A stretch of 64,000 nt of DNA from DATAEE01 sp036258175 (GCA_036258175.1 DATAEE010000300.1:82160-146159); one strand, 5' to 3'. Numbered from the stretch's first letter, positions 48,627 to 57,113 are shown. The notes: generated from the letters alone by a model not told the origin. Numbers and translations are program-made.

Positions 48627-50017
48627 ACGGGGTCCGACCCTCGCACCGCTCCGTGCAGCGCACCTGCGAGAAACCAGAACTGCAGGCCGATCTGCGTCAT
48701 GAAAGGCGTGAAGCTCAGGATGAGCGCGAACGTTCCTGCGTTCGCGGCGAGTATCACCGCCGCCGATATGCGTACGAGTGGGTGCGGCGCGTTGATTGCG
48801 AGCCGCCACCCATGCAGGCTTGTCGCCACGAGCGCGCCGCAATACAGGAACAGCAGGATGAATCCGCCGTCGATCATCCAGCCGGCAATCTGAATCTCCG
48901 CCCAGATTGATTGCGCGTCGAGGTTCGACCGATCGCTGAAGTACGCGGCCGTCATGCCCCAGCGTCCGAGTCCGGCGCCGAACGGGAAATCGAAGAAGAA
49001 CTCGTTGAGCGCGTAGACGAGCTGGCCGCCGCGCGACGCGTAGTAGACCTGGGCCGGATTGTCGGCGAAGAGCGTGAAGACGCGGTCGACGATGCTTTGG
49101 CCGCCCAGGACAGCCGCATACCCGAACGCGCCGACGAGCATGAGGCTGGAGAGCGCTGCGAATCCCGACAGCTCGGTCATGCGCCGCTGCCGGGCGAGCA
49201 GGACTCCGTAGGCGGCCATCATGCCGGCAAGCACGACGAGGCTGACCCGAACCTGGCTGAGGTAGATGGCGGCGACGCTCGCGAAGGCGAGGCCAAGCGA
49301 GGCTGCACGCTGCCACATCGGGATCCGGCTCGCGCCGAAGATCACGCCGAGCAGCGCCGACAGCATGCCGACGCCGGCGACGGCGCCCGGCGTGTCGAAC
49401 AGCCCCGGTGGACGCACGATGAGCTCTCCGTTCGGCCCCCTGTACGACACGGGGCCGAGTCCCATATCTGATTCCGTCACGAGCCGCGAGAACTCGTGCG
49501 GCAGCCATCGGGCCGGATCGTAGACCTGCAGCACGCCGACGACGGTGTTGACTCCGTTGCAGATCAGCAGGAGCGCGAGAATCCGTCGCAGATGGCCCGG
49601 CGATCGCACGAACGCCGGCGCCCAAAAGAGCGGCGCGAGGATGCAGACGTACAGCCCAACATGCGCCACACCGGCCCGAAACGAGTTCGTATGCGGATGA
49701 AAGATCATCAGCGAGACGGTGGCGACGACGGCGAACAGCCACGGCACCGCCGGGTGCCGCGGAAGGTCGGTCTCGTGCGATGAGCGGACGCGCCACCAGA
49801 CGAGCGCGATAAGGCTGATAGCGAACGAGCTGACGCGAATCGGCAGCCGGAAGACCTGCGTGCCGGGCAGGTAGAGCAGCGCCGGAAGCGCCGTCTGCGA
49901 GATCACGAAGAACTCCGCGAAGCCCCAGCGCGGCGTCGCCAGAAGATCTGCCGTCGTTCGCGGCTGGACCGACGGCTCGACCCACGGCTGGACGTGCGAT
50001 GTCGCGGTCGTGCTCAT
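48623..50017 (-). CDS. O-antigen ligase / polymerase family membrane protein (second)
   Basis: A 464-residue polytopic membrane protein with about 11-12 hydrophobic segments. Start at MSTTATSHVQPW, four-base overlap with the upstream gene; the longer frame is not hydrophobic. A large soluble loop lies at about 205-245 (VLQVYDPARWLPHEFSRLVTE, RPPGLFDTPGAVAGVG). A second signature follows at VYYASRGGQLVYALNEFFFDFPFGAGLGRWG. It belongs to the Wzy/WaaL superfamily like the protein of the rightward operon. One of the two is likely the polymerase, the other a ligase or an accessory polymerase. Sequence alone does not decide which. Confidence 0.82.
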   Translation of the reverse strand: MSTTATSHVQPWVEPSVQPRTTADLLATPRWGFAEFFVISQTALPALLYLPGTQVFRLPIRVSSFAISLIALVWWRVRSSHETDLPRHPAVPWLFAVVATVSLMIFHPHTNSFRAGVAHVGLYVCILAPLFWAPAFVRSPGHLRRILALLLICNGVNTVVGVLQVYDPARWLPHEFSRLVTESDMGLGPVSYRGPNGELIVRPPGLFDTPGAVAGVGMLSALLGVIFGASRIPMWQRAASLGLAFASVAAIYLSQVRVSLVVLAGMMAAYGVLLARQRRMTELSGFAALSSLMLVGAFGYAAVLGGQSIVDRVFTLFADNPAQVYYASRGGQLVYALNEFFFDFPFGAGLGRWGMTAAYFSDRSNLDAQSIWAEIQIAGWMIDGGFILLFLYCGALVATSLHGWRLAINAPHPLVRISAAVILAANAGTFALILSFTPFMTQIGLQFWFLAGALHGAVRGSDPV

Positions 50018-50670
50018 GCCTTCTGACCAACCAGCAGGACGTTGTCGGACAACGCCCGCGGAAACCCGCGCGCCAGCCAGCGCGGATAGTGCACCGACAT
50101 GAACGGCAGACGGCCGCGGGCCGTGAACCGGGTCTCGACGCGCACGAGCCGGCACTCTTCTGCGATCCGGCGAAGATCGATCTCCAGCAGCGCCGTGCGA
50201 TGCGCCGGGTAGTCGCGATCCTGGAACGCGTTGAAGCGATGCTTCGTGACGACGGTCAAGAGACTTAGCAGGCTCACCTGGTTCGGCGTCGAGACGAGGA
50301 CGGTGCCTCCCGGCCGAACGATGCGCGTCAGCTCGCGCATGAACCGGTGAGGATTTTCCAGGTGCTCGATCGTTTCGAGCGCCACGACGGTATCCGCCAT
50401 GTCGTCGCCGAGCGGGACGTCGTCACCGTCCAGATCCGCAAGGAGGAACTCGGCGTCGAAGGGGAACTCGCCGTAGCGGACCGCGTCCACACCGATGTAC
50501 CGCGACGGCCGATGGCCGAGCGCCGCCCGAAGGTGTCCCGCTCCGCATCCGACATCCACGACCACGCCGCCGCCGGCGCCGCGCGCGTTCAGAATCGCGG
50601 TGGCGGCATCGAGAATTGCCGGATGGCTCTCGCCGCGGCTCTGTCGCGCGCGGGTCTCGAGGTCGCTCAT
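50014..50670 (-). CDS. Class I SAM-dependent methyltransferase
   Basis: A 218-residue Methyltransf_11/23-type enzyme. SAM landmarks: GVVVDVGCGAGHLRAALG (about 35-52), YIGVDAVRYGEFPFDAEFLLADLDGD, DTVVALETIEHLENPHRFMRELTR and VRPGGTVLVSTPNQ. A short C-terminal segment (RFTARGRLPFMSVHYPRW) probably contacts the sugar or lipid substrate. ATGA overlaps at both ends place it firmly in the operon. Likely modifies a glycan intermediate; the site is unknown. Confidence 0.82.
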   Translation of the reverse strand: MSDLETRARQSRGESHPAILDAATAILNARGAGGGVVVDVGCGAGHLRAALGHRPSRYIGVDAVRYGEFPFDAEFLLADLDGDDVPLGDDMADTVVALETIEHLENPHRFMRELTRIVRPGGTVLVSTPNQVSLLSLLTVVTKHRFNAFQDRDYPAHRTALLEIDLRRIAEECRLVRVETRFTARGRLPFMSVHYPRWLARGFPRALSDNVLLVGQKA

Positions 50671-51794
50671 CGGACGGCCGCCCGCACTGGCGTCTCGTCG
50701 AGGATTTCGATGAGGCGCGCCAGTTGTGTGGGACCGTCGCACAGCGCGCGCGCCCGTGCCGGCCCGCGCGCGCCGAGGCTCTCACGGAGCCGCGCCGATC
50801 CGATCAGTTCACGCAGCGTCGCCGCGAGCGTCGTCGCATCGCCCGGAGCCACGAGCCGGCCACAGTCATCGACGACAATTTCCGGAGCCCCTCCAGCGGC
50901 CGTCGTCACGACGGGCAACCCCGCGCCAAGCGCCTCGACGAACGCGACGCCGAACGGCTCGGGATCGCGGTTCACCTGGCAGTAGATGTCCGACGCGGCC
51001 GCGAGGCGCGCGATGTCCGCGCGCTCGCCGGTGAAGCGCACCCGCGGCTCGAGGCCGGCGGAGGTCACGGCGCGGCGGACGGAGAGCACGTACACGCGCT
51101 CCGACGGCCGCTGCGCGCCGCCGGCAATCCATGCGGTCCAGCCCGGTAGATCTGCGAGCGTTGCCAACGCCTCGACGAGAGCCGTGTGCCCCTTCCACGC
51201 TTCCATCCGGCTCGCCTGCAGGATCACCACATCGTCTTCCCCGGTGCCGAGCTCGCGGCGCACACGGACGCGATCGCCGGCCGGGATCGCCGGCAGATCG
51301 ACCGGCGGATAGAGGCACAAAATCGATGCGGCCGGCAGAAATGGCCGTGATGCCTCGGCGGTGTACTGGCTGTTCGCGATGACGAGATCGACGGCGGTCC
51401 GGCGCGCCCATCCGTCGGGCCAGAGCGCCTGCGCTGGTGGATTGTGGAGGTAGAGCACCGTCAGCGCGCGCGCGTCTTGCGCCGCTTGACCAAGAACAGC
51501 GAGTGCCCACGGCGAATGGGCGAGTACAGCAAGGGGACTCCCGAGCCCCGCGATCACGCTCGCGAGCTCGCGCCGGGCGCGCCAGATGGTCCACGGCTTG
51601 CGGGCGCGCGCGGCTCCGAATGTCACGACGTCGGCGCCGGACGCCTCGAGCTCGGTCCGAAGCCTGCCGTCGTACGCGACCGCAAACGTCTGGCGGACGG
51701 GAGCCGACGTTGGGCTCGCGGCGCGGGCGAACGCGACGAGCGCCCGCTCGACGCCGCCGTACAGATTGCCGCTGGTAACGTGAAGAAGACGCAT
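50667..51794 (-). CDS. GT4-family glycosyltransferase
   Basis: A 375-residue GT-B enzyme beginning MRLLHVTSGNLYGGVERALVAFARA. Donor domain: DDVVILQASRMEAWKGHTALVEAL (about 195-218) and QVNRDPEPFGVAFVEALGAGLPVVTT (E-x7-E about 278-295). The start ATG shares one base with the stop of the upstream gene (TGATG). Specificity unknown. Confidence 0.9.
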   Translation of the reverse strand: MRLLHVTSGNLYGGVERALVAFARAASPTSAPVRQTFAVAYDGRLRTELEASGADVVTFGAARARKPWTIWRARRELASVIAGLGSPLAVLAHSPWALAVLGQAAQDARALTVLYLHNPPAQALWPDGWARRTAVDLVIANSQYTAEASRPFLPAASILCLYPPVDLPAIPAGDRVRVRRELGTGEDDVVILQASRMEAWKGHTALVEALATLADLPGWTAWIAGGAQRPSERVYVLSVRRAVTSAGLEPRVRFTGERADIARLAAASDIYCQVNRDPEPFGVAFVEALGAGLPVVTTAAGGAPEIVVDDCGRLVAPGDATTLAATLRELIGSARLRESLGARGPARARALCDGPTQLARLIEILDETPVRAAVR

Positions 51795-52993
51795 CAAGCT
51801 GCGCGCGCCAGCCTCGTATAGAGCGGTGCAAGCTCCCGCGCCAGCCGGGCGCGGTCGAATCGCGCTTCCGCCGCGGTACGCGCGGCGCGCCCCAGTCGCG
51901 CCCGCAAGCCGGGATCCCTGACAAGCGCCGACAGCCGATCGGCGAGCGCGGCCGCATCGCCCGGCGCGTGGCCGAGCGCGTCCACGCCGTCCCGCACGAT
52001 CTCGGCCGCGCCGCCCGCCAAGCTCACGACGACTGGCCGACCGCACGCCATTGCCTCGGCGATCACCATCCCGAACGGCTCGGGCTGGACGCTGGCGTGG
52101 ACGACAACGTCGAGCGCGCGCATCGCCGCGGCGGCATCGACGGCAAAGCCGGTGAAGCCAACCCGATCCGCGATCTGCAGTTCCGAGACGCGCGCCTGAA
52201 GATCCGTGCGGCGGAACTGGCTGCTGTCGGTTTCGTAGAGTGAGTCGCCGATCACGAATGCGCGAATCGGCAGCGCTCGCGGCAGCCGCGCAATCGCGTC
52301 GAAGAACGTCTCGTGTCCCTTCCAACGGCCGAACGTCGCGACCAGACCGACGCGAACGGTGCCGGGCGCGGCTGGCGGCAGACCTGCGGCGGCATCCAGA
52401 TTCAACTGCGGACCCTCAGGCGCGAAGCGTGCGAGATCGACCGCGTTGTACATGACGTGCACCGGGGCGCGCGGCCGCAGCGTCGACTTAACGTCACGCG
52501 ACACGCTCTCCGAGTTCGTGACGATGGCCGAGGCGCGGCCGGCGACGCGGCCCAAGGCCTGCGCCGTCCGTGCGCGACCACTGACGTAATCGTGGACGTG
52601 CCAGACGAGCGCCGCACCAGCAGGCCGCGCAAGGGCACCGAGGACATGCGCCTTGAAGCCATTCGAATGCACGACGTCCGGGTTTTCCGCGTTCAGGAGC
52701 CGACCGAGCGCTCGTGCGTGCCCGGCCACTGAAAGTCCAGCTCGCAGGAAGCGCAGGCGGCCGCCGCGATTCGATCCGTGACTCTCCCCCACGCGCGCAA
52801 GCGCCCGCGGAAACGGCAGCACCCGCGCATCGACCCCGAGCGCGCGAGCACGTTCGACGAATGGCCCATCCGCCGGCGCCACGACCGACAATCGCCACGC
52901 CGGCTCCGCCGCGCGCACGCTCGCGAGGATCTCGAGCAGGCTCGTCTCGGCGCCGCCCAGCTGGCCAGAGGTGGTTAGGTATGTGATGCGCAT
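51794..52993 (-). CDS. GT4-family glycosyltransferase
   Basis: A 399-residue GT-B enzyme, the first glycosyltransferase after the export genes. It starts MRITYLTTSGQLGGAETSLLEIL. PDVVHSNGFKAHVLGALA and WHVHDYVSGRARTAQALG belong to the acceptor half. RVGLVATFGRWKGHETFFDAIA and HASVQPEPFGMVIAEAMACGRPVVVS (E-x7-E about 300-315) form the donor site. A 166-base gap with the composite repeat separates it from wza, so an internal promoter or attenuation there is possible. Confidence 0.9.
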   Translation of the reverse strand: MRITYLTTSGQLGGAETSLLEILASVRAAEPAWRLSVVAPADGPFVERARALGVDARVLPFPRALARVGESHGSNRGGRLRFLRAGLSVAGHARALGRLLNAENPDVVHSNGFKAHVLGALARPAGAALVWHVHDYVSGRARTAQALGRVAGRASAIVTNSESVSRDVKSTLRPRAPVHVMYNAVDLARFAPEGPQLNLDAAAGLPPAAPGTVRVGLVATFGRWKGHETFFDAIARLPRALPIRAFVIGDSLYETDSSQFRRTDLQARVSELQIADRVGFTGFAVDAAAAMRALDVVVHASVQPEPFGMVIAEAMACGRPVVVSLAGGAAEIVRDGVDALGHAPGDAAALADRLSALVRDPGLRARLGRAARTAAEARFDRARLARELAPLYTRLARAA

Positions 52994-53009
52994 GTGGCCG
53001 GATCGAGCC

Positions 53010-53127
53010 CGGATGCTGCGAGACAGCGCGCCGAGCGTGAGCGAGGCGTGGCAGGCGCTGGCCCTTCGACAGGCTCAGGGCCACCCTGAGCGGAGTCGAA
53101 GGGTGGGGGTGGGGCCCCAGCGCAAGA
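53010..53127. repeat. Composite repeat element, copy 2 (inverted relative to copy 1)
   Basis: On the reverse strand this reads GGGGCCCCACCCCC, then the CCCTTCGAC...GTCGAAGGG insert (53060-53104), then AGCGCCTGCCACGCCTCGC and GGCGCGCTGTCTC. Copy 1 (16399-16512) has the insert after GCGCCTGCCA instead of before it. The outer segments match well in both copies, including the upstream TTGCGCYGGGGCCCC and a TCATTTT word. It occupies the wza to glycosyltransferase gap. Confidence 0.8.
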
Positions 53128-53159
53128 CCAAAAAAAATGACGGAGCGGTGGAATAGGGA

Positions 53160-53990
53160 TCAAAAGAATCTCTGCCTCACCACGATCGTGTCGCCAGGCC
53201 TGACGAGATCGGTCATCTTCGCGTCGACCGTCTCCTGCCTTCCGTCCACGGTGCGCATGATCTTCATGCCGCGATTCGATCCGCGTTCGGTCAGACCGCC
53301 GGCGAGCGCGACCGCCTGCAGGACCTGCATGCCCGGCTCGTACACGAACGACCCGGGACTGCGGACGTAGCCGGTCACGAAGAACGTCTCGGCCCGCGGC
53401 ACGAAGACCGTGTCGCCCGGCTGCAGCAGGATGTTGAGCGAGAGTTTCCCGCCCTGCAGATCGCGGATGTTGACTTTCGTTGTATCCGCCGAATCCGCCT
53501 CGCCAGGAAGCAGCGGTCCGGCGTGCCCGTTCGTATCCTTCGGCCGGACGACGACAACCTCGTTGCTCGCAGTCTGCGTGGGTCCGGCCAGCGCCAGAGC
53601 CTCGACGATCGTCATGTTTCCCTTGATCGGATACGCGCCAGGCGACCGGACTTCGCCCGTGATGAAGATGCTCTGGCTCCGAAACTCGGCGACTTCGATC
53701 GTGACTTGTGGATTGACGAGAAACCCGCCGCCAAGCTTCTTCACGAGCGAGTCCTGCACCTGTCGGAGTGTCTGACCCGCCGCGCGGACCCGTCCGATGA
53801 ACGGGAAGTCAATCGTCCCGTCGGCATCCACCGTGTATCGCTTCGAGATGTCCGCCTCGCCGAAGACCGTAATGTTCAACACATCCTGCGCACCGACGAC
53901 GTACTCAAGTGATGAAGACGCGCGCGATGCCGCCGGCGCCGGACTGGACTGAAGCGCCAGGAGAGAGACAAGGGCCAGTATCGTCGTCAT
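53160..53990 (-). CDS. Polysaccharide export outer-membrane protein (Wza-like)
   Basis: A 276-residue exported protein with a short signal peptide (about 1-20, no clear lipobox). A Poly_export domain follows (YVVGAQDVLNITVFGEADISKRYTVDADGTIDFPFIGRV, about 29-70), then two SLBB domains (IFITGEVRSPGAYPIKGNMTIVEALALAG and FFVTGYVRSPGSFVYEPGMQVLQAVALAGG). It forms the translocon ring that takes polymer from the Wzc/Wzy machinery through the periplasm. It is shorter than E. coli Wza and lacks its C-terminal amphipathic helix, which the neighbouring barrel protein may compensate. Confidence 0.93.
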   Translation of the reverse strand: MTTILALVSLLALQSSPAPAASRASSSLEYVVGAQDVLNITVFGEADISKRYTVDADGTIDFPFIGRVRAAGQTLRQVQDSLVKKLGGGFLVNPQVTIEVAEFRSQSIFITGEVRSPGAYPIKGNMTIVEALALAGPTQTASNEVVVVRPKDTNGHAGPLLPGEADSADTTKVNIRDLQGGKLSLNILLQPGDTVFVPRAETFFVTGYVRSPGSFVYEPGMQVLQAVALAGGLTERGSNRGMKIMRTVDGRQETVDAKMTDLVRPGDTIVVRQRFF

Positions 53991-53993
53991 GAT

Positions 53994-55199
53994 TCAGAAT
54001 CCGTACGAGAGCGAGCCGTAAATGCGATGTCTGTCGAACGTGCGCAATAGGACTGGCGAATCGCGCGACGCGTCTTCGTAGTTGATCCCTATCCTGGCCG
54101 TGTCGCCGAGGCGATACCCGATGCCGGCGCTCCAAATCACGATCGTGTCGGCGCGTTCCCCGATGGACAGATCCAGCGCCGCGTCGTTGTCCCGATACTC
54201 GAGCCGCTGACGGCCGGCACTGAGCTGAACGTCCAGCGGTCCCGCGATGATCTGCGTCAGTGTGATCTGGCCGCCGGTCGTCAGGTAGTACGGCTGCAGG
54301 AGCTCGTACGAGTAACGGACGTCGCGCTCGATCCGGCCTTCCAGCTTCGTCGTGTCGATGCTCCACGCGAGCGCGCCGGAGGTCGTGAGGCCTCGATACG
54401 GCTCGATCGAGGGACTTTCCGGCTCGAAGCTCGTGAAGCCGACGGTGAGCCGACCGGAGATGAGCGCGTCGGGGGCAAATTCGAGCGTCGGGACGATCCG
54501 CCACGTCGTGCTGTCGCGTCCCAATGCGGTGTCGAACCGATCGCGCTGGTAGAGGCCCGTGACCTGGAGCGTCGTCAGGGGCGTCAGCGTGAAGCGGAGC
54601 CCGCTCTCGAACGCGTCGAAGTCGCTGTTCATCGTGGCAGCGAGTGGAACGCCGTTGAAGACCTCGTCCTCGTCGAACTCGAGCGAGCCGTGCCTGACGG
54701 CCGCGACGATGGACGTGCGGGAGGTGAGCGCGACGAGCGTGCCGGCCTCGAGACGCCAGTCGCGCCGCCCCGCTCGCGCATCGATCTCGGCGTTCAGCCG
54801 ATCCCGCGTGTTTGCGACCATGCCGGCGACGTAGGGACGGAAGCGATTGAGGATCAGCTCGAACCGGCCTTCGTTCCCCACATTGATCGACCGCTCGTCG
54901 CTGAACTCCTGGAAGTACACGAAGTTGGCGTACGTCGCATACCGGATGCGCGCCCAGGAGGGCTCGGCCAGCACGTCGAGCCGCGGCGTGAAGTTCGCTG
55001 TGAAATCTTCCTTCGGATCGCTGGCCTCGTTGAAAACGTTCGAGTCGAAGCCCATCTCGCGGATGTCGAGCCGCGGCCGAAGCGTGACGGGACCGAGGTG
55101 CATCTCGGCGCCGGCGGGCGGACGCGGTGCTTCCTGCTGCCCCAGCGCTGGTGACGCCAGGGCGAGCGTCGCTGTAAGCGTCGTCAGAAGGAACCTCAT
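53994..55199 (-). CDS. Outer-membrane beta-barrel protein of the EPS locus
   Basis: A 401-residue protein with a signal peptide (MRFLLTTLTATLALASPALGQQ). Alternating-strand sequence throughout ends in the aromatic C-terminal strand IYGSLSYGF, typical of BamA-recognised barrels. Segments such as DIREMGFDSNVFNEASDPKEDFTANFTPRLDV match the EpsL/TIGR03016-like barrel proteins found in PEP-CTERM/exosortase EPS clusters. It may form the outer-membrane exit pore beside Wza. It overlaps the regulator gene stop (ATGA) and lies three bases from wza, so the three genes are co-transcribed. Confidence 0.8.
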   Translation of the reverse strand: MRFLLTTLTATLALASPALGQQEAPRPPAGAEMHLGPVTLRPRLDIREMGFDSNVFNEASDPKEDFTANFTPRLDVLAEPSWARIRYATYANFVYFQEFSDERSINVGNEGRFELILNRFRPYVAGMVANTRDRLNAEIDARAGRRDWRLEAGTLVALTSRTSIVAAVRHGSLEFDEDEVFNGVPLAATMNSDFDAFESGLRFTLTPLTTLQVTGLYQRDRFDTALGRDSTTWRIVPTLEFAPDALISGRLTVGFTSFEPESPSIEPYRGLTTSGALAWSIDTTKLEGRIERDVRYSYELLQPYYLTTGGQITLTQIIAGPLDVQLSAGRQRLEYRDNDAALDLSIGERADTIVIWSAGIGYRLGDTARIGINYEDASRDSPVLLRTFDRHRIYGSLSYGF

Positions 55200-56212
55200 T
55201 CGGCCACCTTCCGAGGCTGAATCCCGAGCTGCCGCGCTTTGCGATAGAGATTGGTCCGCTGGATGCCGAGGACGCGCGCCGCCGGCCCCATCCGCCCTTC
55301 GTAGTGGCGCAGCACTGCCGCGATGTACTCGCGCTCGAACTGGCGGCGCGCCTCGCGCAGGCTTGCCTGCGGACCGAGCGCGCCCTGCCGCGCATCGAGC
55401 AGCACCTGGCCCAGGACATCCTCGACGCGGATGGCCGGACCGGGCGCCGTGGCGCATACGCCTTCGATCACCCGGCGCAGTTCATCGACGTTGCCGTCCC
55501 ACGGCAGCGCCGCCACGAGCGCGAGCGCGGCCTGAGTGAACGAACGGGCGGCAATGCCTCTCGCATCGGACACATCGTGGACGATGTGCCTGGCAATCGC
55601 GGGAATGTCTTCGCGGCGCCGCGCAAGCGCGGGGAGATCGATCCGCACCGCCGCCAGACGGCGATAGAGCTCAGGACGCAGACGTCCTTCGTCCACCTCC
55701 GCCTCGACCGGCGGTCTCGTCGTCGCCACGATCCGCAGCGAAAGGCGGCGCGATCCCTCCGTTCCCTCGACGCGCGCCTCGCGGTCACGCAGGATCCGGG
55801 CAAGACGCGCCTGTGCCGACGCGGGCAGCTCTGCGATCGACGTCAACAGAAGCGTCCCGCCGGAGGTCGTGACGAGCAGTGCGCTTTCCCCCACGGTCTC
55901 GAGCGCTTCCGCGCGAGCGCCACGGCGACCGGGAACGGTCGCCGTTCCGAACAGCGACCGCTCGACTTCGGAGACATCTGGCATCGCGCAGTCGAGCGTC
56001 GCAAACGGTCCGCTCGCACTTACGTGCGCTTCGCGCGCGATTGCCTCGAGGTCATAACCGCGCTCGGCTACGAGCAGGGCACCACCTTCGCGCGCCGCCG
56101 CCTTGCCGATGCGGTCACGCGCGAGGCGGACGGCGTCCGACGATCCGGTCAGATCGGGAGGCCACCCGCGGGCCGGAGCCAGCGCAGGCGACGACGCTGA
56201 TGTTGCAGGCAT
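55196..56212 (-). CDS. NtrC/PrsR-like regulator with degenerate AAA+ domain
   Basis: A 338-residue protein with the layout of a sigma-54 activator core: AAA+ domain (about 20-245) and C-terminal Fis-type helix-turn-helix (MGPAARVLGIQRTNLYRKARQLG, about 307-329). The catalytic motifs are lost. The Walker A position reads VAERGYDLEA (48-57), the GAFTGA loop is replaced by TATVPGRRGAR (90-100), and Walker B DE is TS in GGTLLLTSIAELP (118-130). Only the fold-level segments (LRPELYRRLAAVRIDLPAL, RREDIPAIARHIV) remain. It likely binds DNA at EPS promoters without ATP-driven open-complex formation. First gene of the leftward EPS operon. Confidence 0.82.
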   Translation of the reverse strand: MPATSASSPALAPARGWPPDLTGSSDAVRLARDRIGKAAAREGGALLVAERGYDLEAIAREAHVSASGPFATLDCAMPDVSEVERSLFGTATVPGRRGARAEALETVGESALLVTTSGGTLLLTSIAELPASAQARLARILRDREARVEGTEGSRRLSLRIVATTRPPVEAEVDEGRLRPELYRRLAAVRIDLPALARRREDIPAIARHIVHDVSDARGIAARSFTQAALALVAALPWDGNVDELRRVIEGVCATAPGPAIRVEDVLGQVLLDARQGALGPQASLREARRQFEREYIAAVLRHYEGRMGPAARVLGIQRTNLYRKARQLGIQPRKVAE

Positions 56213-56241
56213 AGAGATTTCCTTGGAGCGAGGCAGGGATT

Positions 56242-56300
56242 GAGGGGCGGCTTCGCCCTCTCAGTTACAGGACTGGAAGGTCAGGACCGCAAGGGTCCTG
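56242..56300. other. Two hairpins in the leader of the EPS operon
   Basis: Upstream of the regulator ATG are a GC-rich hairpin (56242-56260, GAGGGGCG / CGCCCTC with one bulge) and a perfect seven-base-pair hairpin CAGGACC / GGTCCTG with loop GCAAG (56282-56300). Both would fall within the 5' untranslated leader if the promoter at 56332-56360 is used. No known riboswitch consensus was recognised. Confidence 0.5.
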
Positions 56301-56331
56301 CAATCAGGAGTTTTGTGGGGAGGCAGGGCCT

Positions 56332-56360
56332 ATAGTGCCAGCCGGATGAAGTTGTGTCAA
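56332..56360 (-). promoter_or_regulatory. Candidate sigma-70-type promoter of the EPS operon
   Basis: On the reverse strand a perfect -35 TTGACA (56360-56355) is followed after 17 bases by CACTAT (56337-56332), which keeps A2, A5 and T6 of the -10 consensus. It lies about 120 bases before the regulator ATG. It is the only promoter-like signal found upstream of this 28-kb leftward gene run. The -10 box is weak. Confidence 0.45.
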
Positions 56361-56409
56361 TAGAGATACAAATTGCGCATCTTTTCAGATACACGCCGTC
56401 TGCAGCGAT

Positions 56410-56850
56410 TCACGATCGCTTGCGGCGCGAGGACGGTGGGCGATCGCGCGGCAGGAGCGCTGGCGATCCCTGGATGGCAACCGCCCCGAAGTCACGGAGG
56501 TCGAGCGTCGCAATCGCGCGCGCCCGCAGGCGCTCGGCGACCGCGATGACCGTCGCATCGACCAGGCCGAGGCGCAGGTTCCGATACTGCGCCGCCAGCG
56601 CCGCGGCGCGTTTGAGATCGTCGTCTCTGCCGAACTCGACCTCGAAGCGCCGTTCCGCGAGATCCGCGAGAAACGCATCCTCGGCCGCGGCGCCCAAATG
56701 GGCAGCGATCAGGTAATCGACCTCCGGGAGGATCGCCCAAGGCAGGACCCACGCCGCCGGGTCCTCATCGTAGAGAGCGCGGATGTCGCGATGAAACCGG
56801 TCGCTGCGATCCAGCAGCGCGATGACGGCGCCGGTGTCGGCGACGATCAT
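56410..56850 (-). CDS. PIN-domain toxin (VapC-like)
   Basis: A 146-residue PIN-domain ribonuclease. The acidic active-site residues are visible: Asp5 in VADTGAVIALLDRSD, Glu43 in AILPEVDYLIA, Asp98 in LGLVDATVIAVAERL and Asp117 in IATLDLRDFG. VapC toxins cut specific tRNA or rRNA sites. The ATG overlaps the antitoxin stop by four bases (ATGA). The C-terminal ~20 residues are Arg/Pro/Ser-rich and may be dispensable. Confidence 0.88.
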   Translation of the reverse strand: MIVADTGAVIALLDRSDRFHRDIRALYDEDPAAWVLPWAILPEVDYLIAAHLGAAAEDAFLADLAERRFEVEFGRDDDLKRAAALAAQYRNLRLGLVDATVIAVAERLRARAIATLDLRDFGAVAIQGSPALLPRDRPPSSRRKRS

Positions 56851-57098
56851 CGCTTCTTCGCGCGCCGGCGGCCGAAACCCTCGAGCAGCTCTTCCGCTCG
56901 CTCGCCGAGATCGCCGCGGCCGCTGGTAAACGCGCCGACGCTCCGCGCCCGGCGCACGCCGGCGCCGCGCGCCGCGACGTACTCGGCGACCGCTTCACGC
57001 ACGAGCGCCGCCGGCGGCCGTCCCGCGGCGCGGGCCAGCGACTTGAGCCGCCGGTAATCCTCGTCCTCGAGGTACAGCGTCGTTTTCTGGCGCGCCAT
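56847..57098 (-). CDS. Ribbon-helix-helix antitoxin
   Basis: An 83-residue RHH (CopG-like) antitoxin. MARQKTTLYLEDEDYRRLKSLARAAGRPPAALVREAVAEYV (residues 1-41) gives the beta strand and two helices of the DNA-binding dimer. The Gly/Arg-rich C-terminal half would wrap the PIN toxin. It is the first gene of the pair. A perfect 15-base palindrome directly abuts its start codon and is probably its own operator. Confidence 0.85.
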   Translation of the reverse strand: MARQKTTLYLEDEDYRRLKSLARAAGRPPAALVREAVAEYVAARGAGVRRARSVGAFTSGRGDLGERAEELLEGFGRRRAKKR

Positions 57099-57113
57099 AT
57101 ATGGTAACCATAT
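57099..57113. promoter_or_regulatory. Palindromic operator of the toxin-antitoxin pair
   Basis: ATATGGTAACCATAT is a perfect inverted repeat (arms ATATGGT / ACCATAT around one base) lying immediately 5' of the antitoxin ATG. It is AT-rich in a GC-rich background. RHH antitoxins repress their own operons at such sites, so this is the expected autoregulatory operator. Confidence 0.65.
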
